63,182 nucleotides of DNA. Source: Chryseobacterium sp. R2A-55. Lineage in GTDB: Bacteria > Bacteroidota > Bacteroidia > Flavobacteriales > Weeksellaceae. Below are positions 26,147 through 35,301 of the stretch, piece by piece. The stretch spans positions 1 through 63,182 of the forward strand of contig NZ_JACBFP010000013.1 of the NCBI RefSeq assembly GCF_021401085.1, given 5' to 3'. The notes under the pieces are model-generated. The model made no database searches, was not told the origin of the DNA, and saw only the letters and a list, made by a program, of their open reading frames with translations. Numbering within the stretch: the first letter of the stretch is position 1; each line of letters begins with the position of its first letter. Position numbers and translations under genes: made by a program.

Positions 26147-28538
26147 ACATCCCATAGATTTTCTCCACCATATCATCTGCACTGGGCTTGCTGAAGTAAT
26201 CACCGTCACTTGCATAAGCGGGTCTGTGATTTTCTGCACAAATCGTTAACGGGTCAGAATCCAAATATCTGAACGCTTTCTGTTTCTCCAAAATATGCTG
26301 AAGCATAAATGCGGTGGTTCCACCTTCAACGTCTTCGTCGATCACCACAAGTCGGTTTGTTTTTTTCACACTTTCTGCAATGTCATGCGTCAAATCAAAC
26401 GGAATCAATGACTGCACATCAATTACTTCCGCAGAAATACCCAATTTATCCAGCTGGTTTGCAGCCTCAGTGACGATTCTCCACGTAGAACCGTAAGTTA
26501 CCAAAGTCACATCTTTTCCTTCCTTGGTGATTTCAACTTTTCCGACTGGAACGGTGAATTCACCCAAATTATCAGGTTGCTTTTCCTTCAATCGATATCC
26601 GTTTAATGTCTCTACAATGACTGCAGGTTCATCACTTTGGAGCATTGTGTTGTAAAAACCGGCAGCTTTGGTCAGGTTTCTTGGAACCAAAATATTGATT
26701 CCTTTTGATAAGTTTAAAATACCGGCCATTGGTGAACCGGAATGCCAAATGCCTTCCAGACGGTGTCCACGGGTCCGGATGATCACCGGTGCTTTTTGCC
26801 CGCCTTTTGTGCGGTACTGAACGGTAGCCAAATCGTCGCTCATTCCTTGCAGACAATACAGAATATAATCCAGGTACTGGATTTCTGCAATAGGTCTCAG
26901 TCCCCGCATCGCCATTCCTATTCCCTGACCCAGAATGGTTGCTTCACGGATTCCGGTATCGGCAACCCGCACCTCGCCATATTTTTCCTGAAGTCCCTCT
27001 AAACCTTGATTCACATCACCAATATTTCCGGCATCTTCACCGAAAACCAATGTTTCAGGATATTTTTCGAAAATCTTGTCAAAATTGTTTCTCACCACTA
27101 CTCTTCCGTCAACAGTTTCGGAATTATCTGTAAAAATTGGCGGGACTTCTTTCACTTGGGTCGCTTTCCACTGAGATTGCGAATAAAGATGAGATGAGTA
27201 ATGGTCTTTTTCTACTTTGAACAGTTCCTCTAATGCCGTTTGAAGATTTTGTCTTTCAGGAGTTTGATTTCCCCTGGTCAAAAGCAAAACTCTTCTCGCC
27301 ACATGAAAAACATCTTTCTTGGCAACAGAGATAATTTTGCTGAAATTGTCTATTTCAGCTGAAACTTCTGAATTTTGAGATTTTAAGTTTTCAACTAAGG
27401 GAAGAATCGAATCCCTAATTTTTTTGATGGAATTTTGATAGTTTTCCCACGCTTTTTTCTGTCCGTCTTTCACCAGCTTTTTCGCTTCCGCCTCTATGGA
27501 ATCCAGTTCTTCGGCGGTAGCCAAAACTTCCTCTTTCCCCTCTATATCTATGGAATAGTTCAGAATCCATTCTTTGAATTTGGCAAGTCCGTCGAATTCG
27601 GTTTCCCAGTTCAAACGTGCTTCGTTTTTGTAACGCTCATGAGAACCTGACGTGGAGTGTCCTTGCGGCTGCGTTACTTCCACCACATGCACTACCACTG
27701 GAACGGACTCCGTTCTGGCAAATTGTTCAGCACGTGCATAGGCATCCAAAAGTGACGGATAATCCCAAGCTTTCACCTGAATGATTTCACAGCCCTGTTT
27801 TTCACCCTCCTTTCTTTGAAAACCGGAAAGCATTTCCGCAATATCTGCCTTTGCTCTTTGATTCTGAGTCGGCACGGAAATTCCATAACCATCATCCCAG
27901 ATTGAAACAATCATGGGAACCTGCAATGCACATGCGGCATTCAGTGTTTCCCAGAAATGTCCTTCCGCTGTGGAAGCATCTCCGATGGTTCCAAAAGCGA
28001 CTTCATTTCCGTGATTTGAAAATTTTTCAGAACCTTCAAATTTTACTGATTTATAGATCTTTGATGCCTGAGCCAAACCTAATAATCTGGGCATCTGTCC
28101 GGCAGTCGGCGAAATATCTGAGGAAATATTTTTTTGATTCATTAGATTTTTCCAGCTTCCGTCATCATTCAAACTTCTGGTGGCGTAATGACCGTTCATC
28201 TGTCTTCCTGCGGATGCTGGTTCGCGCTCCACACTTGTATCGGCATACAGTTGAGCGAAGAAACTTTCTACCGTCAACGCATCAACTGCCATCGCAAAAG
28301 TTTGGTCACGATAATATCCCGAGCGGAAATCACCATTTCTAAAAACCTTTGCCATCGCCAGTTGCGGCAATTCTTTCCCATCTCCAAAAATTCCAAATTT
28401 TGCTTTCCCGGTTAAAACTTCGCGCCTTCCCAGGTAAGACATCTCGCGGGAGATTCTTCCTAGTTGATAATCATCTAAAACATTTTTTTTAAAATCCTGA
28501 AAAGAGATTTGTTGGGTTTCGATATAGGTTTCTTCCAT
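26109..28538 (-). CDS. 2-oxoacid dehydrogenase E1, fused alpha and beta subunits
   Basis: This thiamine-diphosphate enzyme decarboxylates a 2-oxoacid and acylates the lipoyl group of E2. Alpha and beta subunits are fused in one 809-residue chain. Residues about 30-330 hold the alpha part with the TPP motif beginning GDASTAEGHFWE, and about 480-809 hold the beta part (FGEDAGNIGDVNQG, GLRPIAEIQY, RTRGH). Fused E1 of this type is common in Bacteroidota and is usually a branched-chain or pyruvate enzyme; the substrate cannot be decided here. The start at 28538 (MEETYIETQQ) is chosen over one six codons upstream. The lpdA gene follows on the same strand. Confidence 0.93.
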   Translation of the reverse strand: MEETYIETQQISFQDFKKNVLDDYQLGRISREMSYLGRREVLTGKAKFGIFGDGKELPQLAMAKVFRNGDFRSGYYRDQTFAMAVDALTVESFFAQLYADTSVEREPASAGRQMNGHYATRSLNDDGSWKNLMNQKNISSDISPTAGQMPRLLGLAQASKIYKSVKFEGSEKFSNHGNEVAFGTIGDASTAEGHFWETLNAACALQVPMIVSIWDDGYGISVPTQNQRAKADIAEMLSGFQRKEGEKQGCEIIQVKAWDYPSLLDAYARAEQFARTESVPVVVHVVEVTQPQGHSTSGSHERYKNEARLNWETEFDGLAKFKEWILNYSIDIEGKEEVLATAEELDSIEAEAKKLVKDGQKKAWENYQNSIKKIRDSILPLVENLKSQNSEVSAEIDNFSKIISVAKKDVFHVARRVLLLTRGNQTPERQNLQTALEELFKVEKDHYSSHLYSQSQWKATQVKEVPPIFTDNSETVDGRVVVRNNFDKIFEKYPETLVFGEDAGNIGDVNQGLEGLQEKYGEVRVADTGIREATILGQGIGMAMRGLRPIAEIQYLDYILYCLQGMSDDLATVQYRTKGGQKAPVIIRTRGHRLEGIWHSGSPMAGILNLSKGINILVPRNLTKAAGFYNTMLQSDEPAVIVETLNGYRLKEKQPDNLGEFTVPVGKVEITKEGKDVTLVTYGSTWRIVTEAANQLDKLGISAEVIDVQSLIPFDLTHDIAESVKKTNRLVVIDEDVEGGTTAFMLQHILEKQKAFRYLDSDPLTICAENHRPAYASDGDYFSKPSADDMVEKIYGMFNEIDPVKFPKI

Positions 28539-28621
28539 AATAAAAGGATATTTCACAAAGGTACGAAAATAAGGAAACTAACTGAAATACCAAATAAATA
28601 TTGAAATTGCCATGCTTCCAT

Positions 28622-28659
28622 AAAAAAGGTTCTTCCATGGAATTAACCACAGAAGAACC
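28622..28659 (-). terminator. Terminator of the small lipoprotein gene
   Basis: Arms GGTTCTTC (28628-28635) and GAAGAACC (28652-28659) pair perfectly around a 16-nt loop, and six Ts follow on the minus strand. Confidence 0.75.
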
Positions 28660-28700
28660 AAAACACAAATGATGAAAAAAAAAAAAAATTGTTTAGTATG

Positions 28701-28928
28701 TTATTTTCTTGGCGGAGGAACTATTTCTCCATCCGCATCAAAAACGGTAGGAGCATTCTGCTCTTCGTTGATATTTATTGTACCTTTGTATAAAGAATGG
28801 TTTGCGGAGTCTTGAGCTCTTTGTAGAGTTGCTGCTTCTTCTGGTGATAATACATCATCTGACTGTCTGCAAGATTGTAATGTAATAGTAGTAAGAACTA
28901 CTGCTGATAGGATTGCTATTTTTTTCAT
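28701..28928 (-). CDS. Small lipoprotein
   Basis: This 75-residue protein has a lipoprotein signal: a hydrophobic stretch ending in LQSC, with the lipobox cysteine at residue 20. The mature part is short, hydrophilic and acidic (SDDVLSPEEAATLQ), and ends in PPPRK. No family is recognised. It is divergent from the TPR/AraC hybrid regulator at 29114, with a perfect palindrome in the space between, which suggests that it could be a target of that regulator. The start at 28928 is preferred over the longer reading. Confidence 0.7.
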   Translation of the reverse strand: MKKIAILSAVVLTTITLQSCRQSDDVLSPEEAATLQRAQDSANHSLYKGTININEEQNAPTVFDADGEIVPPPRK

Positions 28929-29072
28929 GTGAATTATTTTTGACAAATTTATGGTGGCTTCTCCTTTGCTGCAAAAAAACGAACCGTTAGTTTATAAAAA
29001 ATCGCACGTATATTTTAAAATTTATAAAGATTTTTTTAAAAAAATGCAGTATTATTGTAAAATAAAAGAATC

Positions 29073-29090
29073 AGTTAAATATATTTAACT
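29073..29090. promoter_or_regulatory. 18-bp perfect palindrome, candidate operator
   Basis: AGTTAAATATATTTAACT is a perfect palindrome and lies 23 bases before the regulator ATG in the divergent space between the lipoprotein gene and the regulator. It is a natural place for a dimeric regulator to bind, though AT-rich palindromes also arise by chance. Confidence 0.45.
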
Positions 29091-29113
29091 AAAAATCAAA
29101 GAGTTAGCCTTCC

Positions 29114-30838
29114 ATGCAGTTGAAAAATATAATTTCGTTTTTCCTCCTTTTTTTTCTGTTATTTTTCGCCCATTTCCATGCGCAAAGGGTCAAAACCCCA
29201 AATTTGACCAATGAAGAAATTGAAAAAAAGATAGACAGCTCTAGCAATGACCCTGCAAAAATGTGGGAACTCATCAATTTCTATATCAAAAAATCTAAAA
29301 GAGAGGGTAATAATGAGGCATTATTTTATGGATACCGGTATGCAAGTATATCAAGCACTTATCCGGTGAGTCTGAAGTATGCAGACAGCGCACTCGTCAC
29401 GGCTCAAAAATCCAAAGTCAAAAAGGTTCTTTTGGACGCTTATCTAAACCGTGGGAACATTAACATGTCTGAAGAATTCTATCAGAAGGCACTTGATGAC
29501 ATTTTGGTGGCTAATAAATTGTCTCAGCAGTCGGGAAATGATTATATTTTCAATAAAACCATTTATTATATCGCGCAAAATAAAATATACCTTGGCCAGT
29601 ATGAAGATGCAAAACATGAATTATTATTGTGCCTTAAATATTTTAAGGATAATCTGAAAACTAAGCCTTCACTGGGAAGGAATTACCAAGTTTACTATAT
29701 CTATTCGCTGATGTGTCTTTTAGATATCAATACAAAATTAGGACAGTTGGGTGAAAACGAGGCACTTCTAAGAGAAGCATTTGATTACCTCAAAGCAAAT
29801 AAACTTCCCCAATATATTCCCTATTTTATTACCTCTGAAGGAATCACCGCATATCATCTGAAGGATTATAAGACTGCAATCGCTAAATTTTCTGAGGCTT
29901 TAAGATTATATAATGACCAATGGGAGCACAATACCGAGATTTTTTATTTAGGTTTATCCTACTGGCAGATTGGCAAAAGGAGCTTGGCCATAAAATACCT
30001 GGATGAAATCGACAAACATTATGATAAAACTAAAAAGCTAGACCCACAGTTCAGACCGGCGTATGAAATCTTAATCAAATACTACAATTCTAAAGGAGAT
30101 ACAGAAAAGCAGTTGGAATACATTAATAAGCTCATGCTTCTGGACCGTTCCTACGAAAAAAACTACAAATATCTTTATCAGAGAATTGTCAAGGAATACG
30201 ATACTGAAAAACTGGTTGCGGAAAAAAAGAGGATCGAAAACACACTCCAAAACCAAAGATCCTTGTTTATGATGATATTCGGATTACTGCTGCTGGGATT
30301 TCTATTCTTTGGTTACCGGATTTACAGGGAAAAACAAAATTATAAAAAGAGATTTGAGGAAATCCTTGCCCAACAGGACACTGTATACAGTACAGAGGAA
30401 AAATCAGGTGAAAATATTACTGAGCATTTCTACAAAGAAAAATTCGACTATGATTACTATAACAAGATACCTGGACTTAATCCGATTTTTGTGGAAAATA
30501 TTTTAAAGCAGTTGGAAATTTTTGAACATGAAAACAAATTTCTGAATCCGCAGCTCTCGCAGAAATCACTCAGTGAGGATTTGGGAACCAACTCTACCTA
30601 CTTCTCGAAAATCATCAATACCTACAAAGGCAAAAACTTCACCCTCTATATCAATGACCTGCGATTGGATTACATTATCGATCAGATCAAACATGATGTA
30701 AAATACATCAATATGGATGTCAAAGAACTAGCCTTCATCGCAGGTTTTTCAAGCACCGAGAATTTCTCGGATAATTTCCGAAGAAAGTTCAATTTGAAAC
30801 CTTCCGTTTTTATTAAGATGATGAAGGAAAAGTTGTAG
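29114..30838 (+). CDS. TPR - transmembrane - AraC-type HTH regulator
   Basis: The 574-residue protein starts with a signal peptide or anchor (residues 1-24), followed by a periplasmic TPR region (about 30-375), a single transmembrane helix (SLFMMIFGLLLLGFLFFGY, about 380-400), and a cytoplasmic AraC/XylS-type HTH at about 475-574 (LSEDLGTNSTYFSKIIN and AFIAGFSSTENFSDNFRRKF). This layout is a known Bacteroidota regulator type in which the periplasmic TPRs sense a signal and pass it through the membrane to the DNA-binding part. It lacks the histidine kinase and receiver of hybrid systems. Target genes are not evident, but the divergent small lipoprotein is a candidate. Confidence 0.88.
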   Translation: MQLKNIISFFLLFFLLFFAHFHAQRVKTPNLTNEEIEKKIDSSSNDPAKMWELINFYIKKSKREGNNEALFYGYRYASISSTYPVSLKYADSALVTAQKSKVKKVLLDAYLNRGNINMSEEFYQKALDDILVANKLSQQSGNDYIFNKTIYYIAQNKIYLGQYEDAKHELLLCLKYFKDNLKTKPSLGRNYQVYYIYSLMCLLDINTKLGQLGENEALLREAFDYLKANKLPQYIPYFITSEGITAYHLKDYKTAIAKFSEALRLYNDQWEHNTEIFYLGLSYWQIGKRSLAIKYLDEIDKHYDKTKKLDPQFRPAYEILIKYYNSKGDTEKQLEYINKLMLLDRSYEKNYKYLYQRIVKEYDTEKLVAEKKRIENTLQNQRSLFMMIFGLLLLGFLFFGYRIYREKQNYKKRFEEILAQQDTVYSTEEKSGENITEHFYKEKFDYDYYNKIPGLNPIFVENILKQLEIFEHENKFLNPQLSQKSLSEDLGTNSTYFSKIINTYKGKNFTLYINDLRLDYIIDQIKHDVKYINMDVKELAFIAGFSSTENFSDNFRRKFNLKPSVFIKMMKEKL

Positions 30839-30861
30839 CCTTTGATTCTTTGGAATTCTTA

Positions 30862-30895
30862 AAAAAAAACCGGAATCAATAACTGACTCCGATTT
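30862..30895. terminator. Bidirectional terminator
   Basis: Arms 30871-30878 and 30884-30891 form an 8-bp stem with one G-U pair. The minus-strand side is followed by nine Ts. It ends the DUF2007 gene and lies just past the regulator stop. Confidence 0.75.
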
Positions 30896-30936
30896 CTGTA
30901 AAACGTAAAATTAAAATTATAAAACTATTTTTAAAG

Positions 30937-31176
30937 TTAGTAATTCTCTTGTTCCTCCGATTCTTTCAAGTAACTGTCTATAATTTCAAAAGATTTTTTC
31001 TCGTCTGTCAAACTAACCATTACCCGTAGCGAATTTGCTGTCGGTGTGGTGGTGAAAGTCATATATTTATCATTCAGCGATACCGGAATATTTTCGGCTT
31101 CCAGTTTTGATTTTATGATTTGAATTTCAGACGGATTGTCACTTTCAAACACGGGGACCATTACTTTTTTTTCCAT
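30937..31176 (-). CDS. DUF2007 domain protein
   Basis: The 79-residue protein fits the small DUF2007 family of putative signal-transducing proteins: VPVFESDNPSEIQIIKSKLEAENIP, a central variable strand, and LRVMVSLTDEKKSFEIID. The fold is a compact alpha/beta unit. It is preceded by an AT-rich spacer and followed by a terminator, so it is a single-gene unit. No direct partner is known. Confidence 0.85.
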   Translation of the reverse strand: MEKKVMVPVFESDNPSEIQIIKSKLEAENIPVSLNDKYMTFTTTPTANSLRVMVSLTDEKKSFEIIDSYLKESEEQENY

Positions 31177-31272
31177 ATTCTTTGCTTTAAGGAACTAAAT
31201 TTACAAAGAATAAACTAAAATTGATGTTAATATTTCTTAAATTTTTAGATCCAAGACATCTATCATAATGCT

Positions 31273-32607
31273 CTAAATCTTGCCGATATTATCCGCAATC
31301 TTATCCAAAGCCAGCTGGATTTCCTCCTTGGTCACATTCAAATGTGGCCGAAAACGAATGGCACTGTCACCACATGCAAGAATAATCAAACCATCTTCAT
31401 AAAGTATTTCACGCATTCTGTCACGGTCGGCTTCCGTAGGAAGATCTATCGCACACATCAAACCTCTTCCTCTCGCATTTGAAATTTTATCGGGGAATCT
31501 CTGTTCCAATTCTTTCAGACCGTCCAAAAGATACGCACCTACAACTCTTGCATTTTCCACAAGGTTTTCATTTTCAATGACTTCCAATGTCAATTTCAAC
31601 CTCATCATATCCATAAAGTTGCCCCCAAATGTGGAATTGATTCTGGAACTTTCCCGGAAAACATTGTTTGGAATCTCATCAAATTTCTCTTTGTTCGCCA
31701 GAATTCCGCAAACCTGGGTTTTCTTACCGAAAGAAATTATATCCGGTGCGACACTGAAATGTTCGAACGCCCACATTTTTCCGGTCAAACCTATTCCGGT
31801 CTGCACTTCGTCAAAGATTAGGAGCACTTCATTTTCATCGCAGATATTTCTTAATCCCACAAAAAACTCGTCGCGGAAATGATGGTCACCACCTTCCGCC
31901 TGAATCGGCTCAATGATGATGCACGCCACACGATCCGGATTCATAAGAATTGCTTCCTGGATTTGCATCAAGGCCAGATTTTCATTCTTAATCGTTTCCT
32001 CCAGATTCTCCTCGGTAATCGGGAAATTCAAATGAGGATTCAGAATTCGGGGCCAGTCAAATTTTGGAAAATATTGATATTTTCTAGGGTCGGAAGTATT
32101 GGTCAAACTCAAGGTGTAACCACTTCTGCCATGAAATGCCTGTTTGAAGTGAATGCAGATATCGCCCTCTGTTTCTAGGTCTTTTTCAAAGTTTTTCCGG
32201 GTTTTCCAGTCGAAACATGCCTTCATTGCATTTTCAACTGCCATAGTTCCACCCTCGATAAAAAAACAGTACTGTAATTCTTTTGGGATGGCAACTCTTT
32301 CGAAAACCTCCATGAAATCAGCGAACTCCTGAGAATAGACATCGGCTAAAGTCGGTTTGTTGACCGCCAGTTTACCGAGCCAGTCAGAATGTTTTACCAG
32401 ATAAGGATGATTGTAACCGATAGCTGCAGATGCGAACATAGAAAACATATCCAGAAATTCTTTTCCGGTAGTTCTGTCGTGGATCCAGCTTCCGTGGGAT
32501 TTTTCCAAATCCATCACAAAATCAAATCCATCTGCGAGCATATGTCTTCCAAGGGTTTGTTTTACAGTGTTTGTCGGTTGAGGGTGAGATGCAATTGCGT
32601 CGTTCAT
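31273..32607 (-). CDS. lat: L-lysine 6-transaminase
   Basis: This class III PLP aminotransferase of 444 residues moves the epsilon amino group of lysine to 2-oxoglutarate and yields allysine (aminoadipate semialdehyde). The segment GYNHPYLVKHSDWLGKLAVNK, the EPIQAEGGDHHFRDEF motif and the PLP lysine in SFGKKTQVCGILA near residue 294 are characteristic of LAT. The gene lies downstream of a semialdehyde dehydrogenase gene on the same strand, so the pair forms a lysine-to-2-aminoadipate pathway. The spacer of 168 bases between them has no terminator that I can see, so cotranscription is likely. Confidence 0.92.
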   Translation of the reverse strand: MNDAIASHPQPTNTVKQTLGRHMLADGFDFVMDLEKSHGSWIHDRTTGKEFLDMFSMFASAAIGYNHPYLVKHSDWLGKLAVNKPTLADVYSQEFADFMEVFERVAIPKELQYCFFIEGGTMAVENAMKACFDWKTRKNFEKDLETEGDICIHFKQAFHGRSGYTLSLTNTSDPRKYQYFPKFDWPRILNPHLNFPITEENLEETIKNENLALMQIQEAILMNPDRVACIIIEPIQAEGGDHHFRDEFFVGLRNICDENEVLLIFDEVQTGIGLTGKMWAFEHFSVAPDIISFGKKTQVCGILANKEKFDEIPNNVFRESSRINSTFGGNFMDMMRLKLTLEVIENENLVENARVVGAYLLDGLKELEQRFPDKISNARGRGLMCAIDLPTEADRDRMREILYEDGLIILACGDSAIRFRPHLNVTKEEIQLALDKIADNIGKI

Positions 32608-32775
32608 ATTATTTCTATTTTGTTTAATGAGTTTTGAGATAAGAGGTTCTGGTTGGGAAGTTGGGTTACCCTGTCAAAGTTTTTCCAAAATTCAAAATAT
32701 CTATTTTTAAAATTCAGCGTGGAGCCGATCATCTTCAAAAAAAATCGACAGCTTGGTCATTCCAACTTACATGAT

Positions 32776-34326
32776 TTAAATATCAAACTTAATTCCCTGT
32801 GCCAATGGAAGATGCGTGCTGTAATTAATGGTATTGGTTTGTCTTCTCATATAGTATTTCCAGACATCGGAACCGGATTCCCTTCCGCCACCGGTTTCTT
32901 TTTCGCCACCGAAAGCTCCGCCAATTTCTGCACCTGAAGTTCCAATATTCACATTTGCGATCCCACAATCGGAACCAGCCTGAGAAAGGAAAAGTTCTGC
33001 CTCACGAAGATTCTGGGTCATAATCGCCGAACTTAATCCTTGCGGAACATCATTCTGCATGGCGATCGCGTCTTCCAGATTCTTGTATTTAATCAGATAT
33101 AAAATGGGGGCAAAAGTTTCGTGCTGCACTATTTCAAAGGAATTCTTCACTTCAGCGATGCAGGGTTTTACATAGCATCCGGATTCGTAGTTTTTTCCCT
33201 CTAAAACTCCACCTTCCACGACAAATTTTCCACCTTCTTTTTTGCACTTTTTGATGGAATCCAAATATTGCTGAACCGCATTTTGGTCGATTAATGGACC
33301 GACGTGGTTTTTCTCGTCCAAAGGATTTCCTATTTTTAATTGTCCGTATGCTTTTACCAAACGGTTTTTCACTTCATCATAAACGGATTCGTGGATAATC
33401 AAACGTCTTGTGGATGTACATCTTTGTCCGGCAGTTCCCACTGCTCCGAACACCGCACCGATAATCGACATATCCAAATCGGCATCTTTTGAAATAATGA
33501 TCGCATTGTTTCCGCCCAATTCCAGAATTGATTTTCCAAACCTTTGAGCCACGTTTGTCCCCACGATTCTGCCAACTCTAGTGGACCCAGTGAAGGAAAC
33601 AAGGGCGACATTTTTATCGCTGACCAATTGTTCACCGATTTTATGGTCGCCTACGATCATGTTGGAAATCCCTTCCGGAAGATTGTTTTCCTTTAAAACT
33701 TCGGCGATGATATTTTGACAGGCAATTCCGCAAAGCGGTGTCTTTTCAGAGGGTTTCCAAATCGTAACATTTCCGCAAATCCAGGAAAGTGCGGTGTTCC
33801 AGCTCCAAACCGCCACCGGAAAGTTGAACGCAGAAATGATTCCCACAATTCCAAGCGGATGATACTGTTCGTACATTCGGTGTCCCGGTCTTTCAGAATG
33901 CATCGTGAAACCGTGAAGCTGACGTGAAAGTCCCACTGCAAAATCACAGATATCGATCATTTCCTGCACTTCTCCCAATCCTTCCTGCAAAGATTTTCCC
34001 ATCTCATAAGAAACGAGTTTTCCCAAATCATCTTTTTTCTCCCTTAATTTGTTGCCAAACTGGCGAACCAATTCTCCCCTTTTTGGCGATGGAATCATGC
34101 GAAATTCCTTAAATGCAGATTTTGCTGCTTCGATGACTTTGGCGTAATCTTTTGGATTTGCAGATTTCACTTTGGCGATCAGCTGACCGTCTGTTGGCGA
34201 ATAAGATTCAATTAAATCCCCACTGGCAAAGTATTTACCGCCAGAAGAAACCCCTTTGTTTTCTTTTGAAATTCCTAAATTTTTCAGTGTTTTTTCGATT
34301 CCGAAATCGTTGATTTTTTTAGACAT
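32776..34326 (-). CDS. 2-aminoadipate-semialdehyde dehydrogenase (ALDH7-like)
   Basis: The 516-residue NAD-dependent aldehyde dehydrogenase resembles the ALDH7/AmaB group. Seen are NFPVAVWSWNTALSWICGN, the general base E in LELGGNNAI near residue 268 and the catalytic cysteine in GTAGQRCTSTRR near 300. It is likely to oxidise the semialdehyde made by the adjacent lysine transaminase, giving 2-aminoadipate. The start at 34326 (MSKKINDFG) is chosen because the longer reading adds 17 residues outside the family. It is the first gene of the pair. Confidence 0.9.
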   Translation of the reverse strand: MSKKINDFGIEKTLKNLGISKENKGVSSGGKYFASGDLIESYSPTDGQLIAKVKSANPKDYAKVIEAAKSAFKEFRMIPSPKRGELVRQFGNKLREKKDDLGKLVSYEMGKSLQEGLGEVQEMIDICDFAVGLSRQLHGFTMHSERPGHRMYEQYHPLGIVGIISAFNFPVAVWSWNTALSWICGNVTIWKPSEKTPLCGIACQNIIAEVLKENNLPEGISNMIVGDHKIGEQLVSDKNVALVSFTGSTRVGRIVGTNVAQRFGKSILELGGNNAIIISKDADLDMSIIGAVFGAVGTAGQRCTSTRRLIIHESVYDEVKNRLVKAYGQLKIGNPLDEKNHVGPLIDQNAVQQYLDSIKKCKKEGGKFVVEGGVLEGKNYESGCYVKPCIAEVKNSFEIVQHETFAPILYLIKYKNLEDAIAMQNDVPQGLSSAIMTQNLREAELFLSQAGSDCGIANVNIGTSGAEIGGAFGGEKETGGGRESGSDVWKYYMRRQTNTINYSTHLPLAQGIKFDI

Positions 34327-34439
34327 AATTAGAATTAGATTGGTCTCTAAAGTTACAGTTTTTATGCAATTTTGCAAAAAGAGTTTATCGGCAGGAACTT
34401 TGAGTGGAAAAAGTTCTACCTTTGAGAAAAGTTTTAGAA

Positions 34440-34601
34440 ATGAAAAATTTGCAGCCCGAAAACAATCAGGATCCGAGATGGAAAAAGTGGTTCAAACGCA
34501 TGGGAATAGGTGGTTTGATATTTTTTACTCTGAAAGGAATTGCCTGGCTGTTCATCTTCTATTTTGGGGCAGAAATGTTTCAGGATTGCACCGGAAAATA
34601 A
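34440..34601 (+). CDS. Small single-pass membrane protein
   Basis: This 53-residue protein starts MKNLQPENNQDPRWKKWFKR. A hydrophobic span (IGGLIFFTLKGIAWLFIFYFGA) follows, with a short acidic end. It is a small inner-membrane protein of a kind common in flavobacteria, with no assigned role. It is divergent from the ALDH gene and convergent with the GNAT gene. The start at 34440 is chosen over a longer reading that begins 12 codons upstream, because the basic stretch just before the membrane span then fits the positive-inside rule. Confidence 0.6.
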   Translation: MKNLQPENNQDPRWKKWFKRMGIGGLIFFTLKGIAWLFIFYFGAEMFQDCTGK

Positions 34602-34649
34602 TTTTACTGAACCGTTGCACCTTTCACCAAATCCATCATGGCACCAATT

Positions 34650-35195
34650 TCAATGCAGCTGCTGTTTCATCATCCAGTCCCGTTTCCTGATCCAATACTC
34701 CACATTTTCACGATTCGGTTCGCCGTGGTACGCCACTGATATTTCTCCCTTATTTTCAGCACCCAACCTTTCCATAGCTGTTCTGGAGCGCCAATTTGTT
34801 GCGCCCACATGGAATTTCACCAAATCGACAAACTGAAAAATATAATCCAGCATCAGCTTTTTTACTTTTGGATTGAGTTTGGAACCCCAGAATTTGGTTC
34901 CGTAAAAAGTATAACCAATATAAATTGAATTTTCATCTCGGTCAAAATCATAAAACCGGGTGCTTCCGGCGACTTCACCGCTTTCTTGGTCGATGATCAA
35001 AAACGCACCACCGGAAATCATCGCGCCTTCAAAGAAATTCCGGAAAATTTCTCTTTCGAAACGGTTTTTGTTGGGATGCATTTCCCAGATTTTGGGGTCA
35101 GACGCCACTTCATACAGCCTCCCGAAATCATTTTCCTGAAGTGGGAGCAATTTTACGATTTCGTTTTCTAAGGTGGGTTGGAGAAAATTCTTCAT
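34650..35195 (-). CDS. GNAT family N-acetyltransferase
   Basis: The 181-residue protein belongs to the RimJ/RimL-like GNAT group. Visible are PLQENDFGRLYEVASDPKIWEM at the N-terminus, the strand AGSTRFYDFDRDENSIYIGY and the acetyl-CoA-binding region KVKKLMLDYIF, ending in ATNWRSRTAMERLGA. It acetylates an amine, but the acceptor (protein N-terminus, antibiotic or small amine) is not known. The start at 35195 (MKNFLQPTL) is chosen over an upstream methionine that adds 23 residues with no family likeness. Confidence 0.88.
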   Translation of the reverse strand: MKNFLQPTLENEIVKLLPLQENDFGRLYEVASDPKIWEMHPNKNRFEREIFRNFFEGAMISGGAFLIIDQESGEVAGSTRFYDFDRDENSIYIGYTFYGTKFWGSKLNPKVKKLMLDYIFQFVDLVKFHVGATNWRSRTAMERLGAENKGEISVAYHGEPNRENVEYWIRKRDWMMKQQLH

Positions 35196-35301
35196 GGATC
35201 TTTTTTTCAAAGATAAAGAAAAAATACGCTGATTTGATGAGGCGCAACTGCCTAATGGCAACAAATGAATCCTCTTTTCCGGAGGTCTTTTTCTATTGAT
35301 C

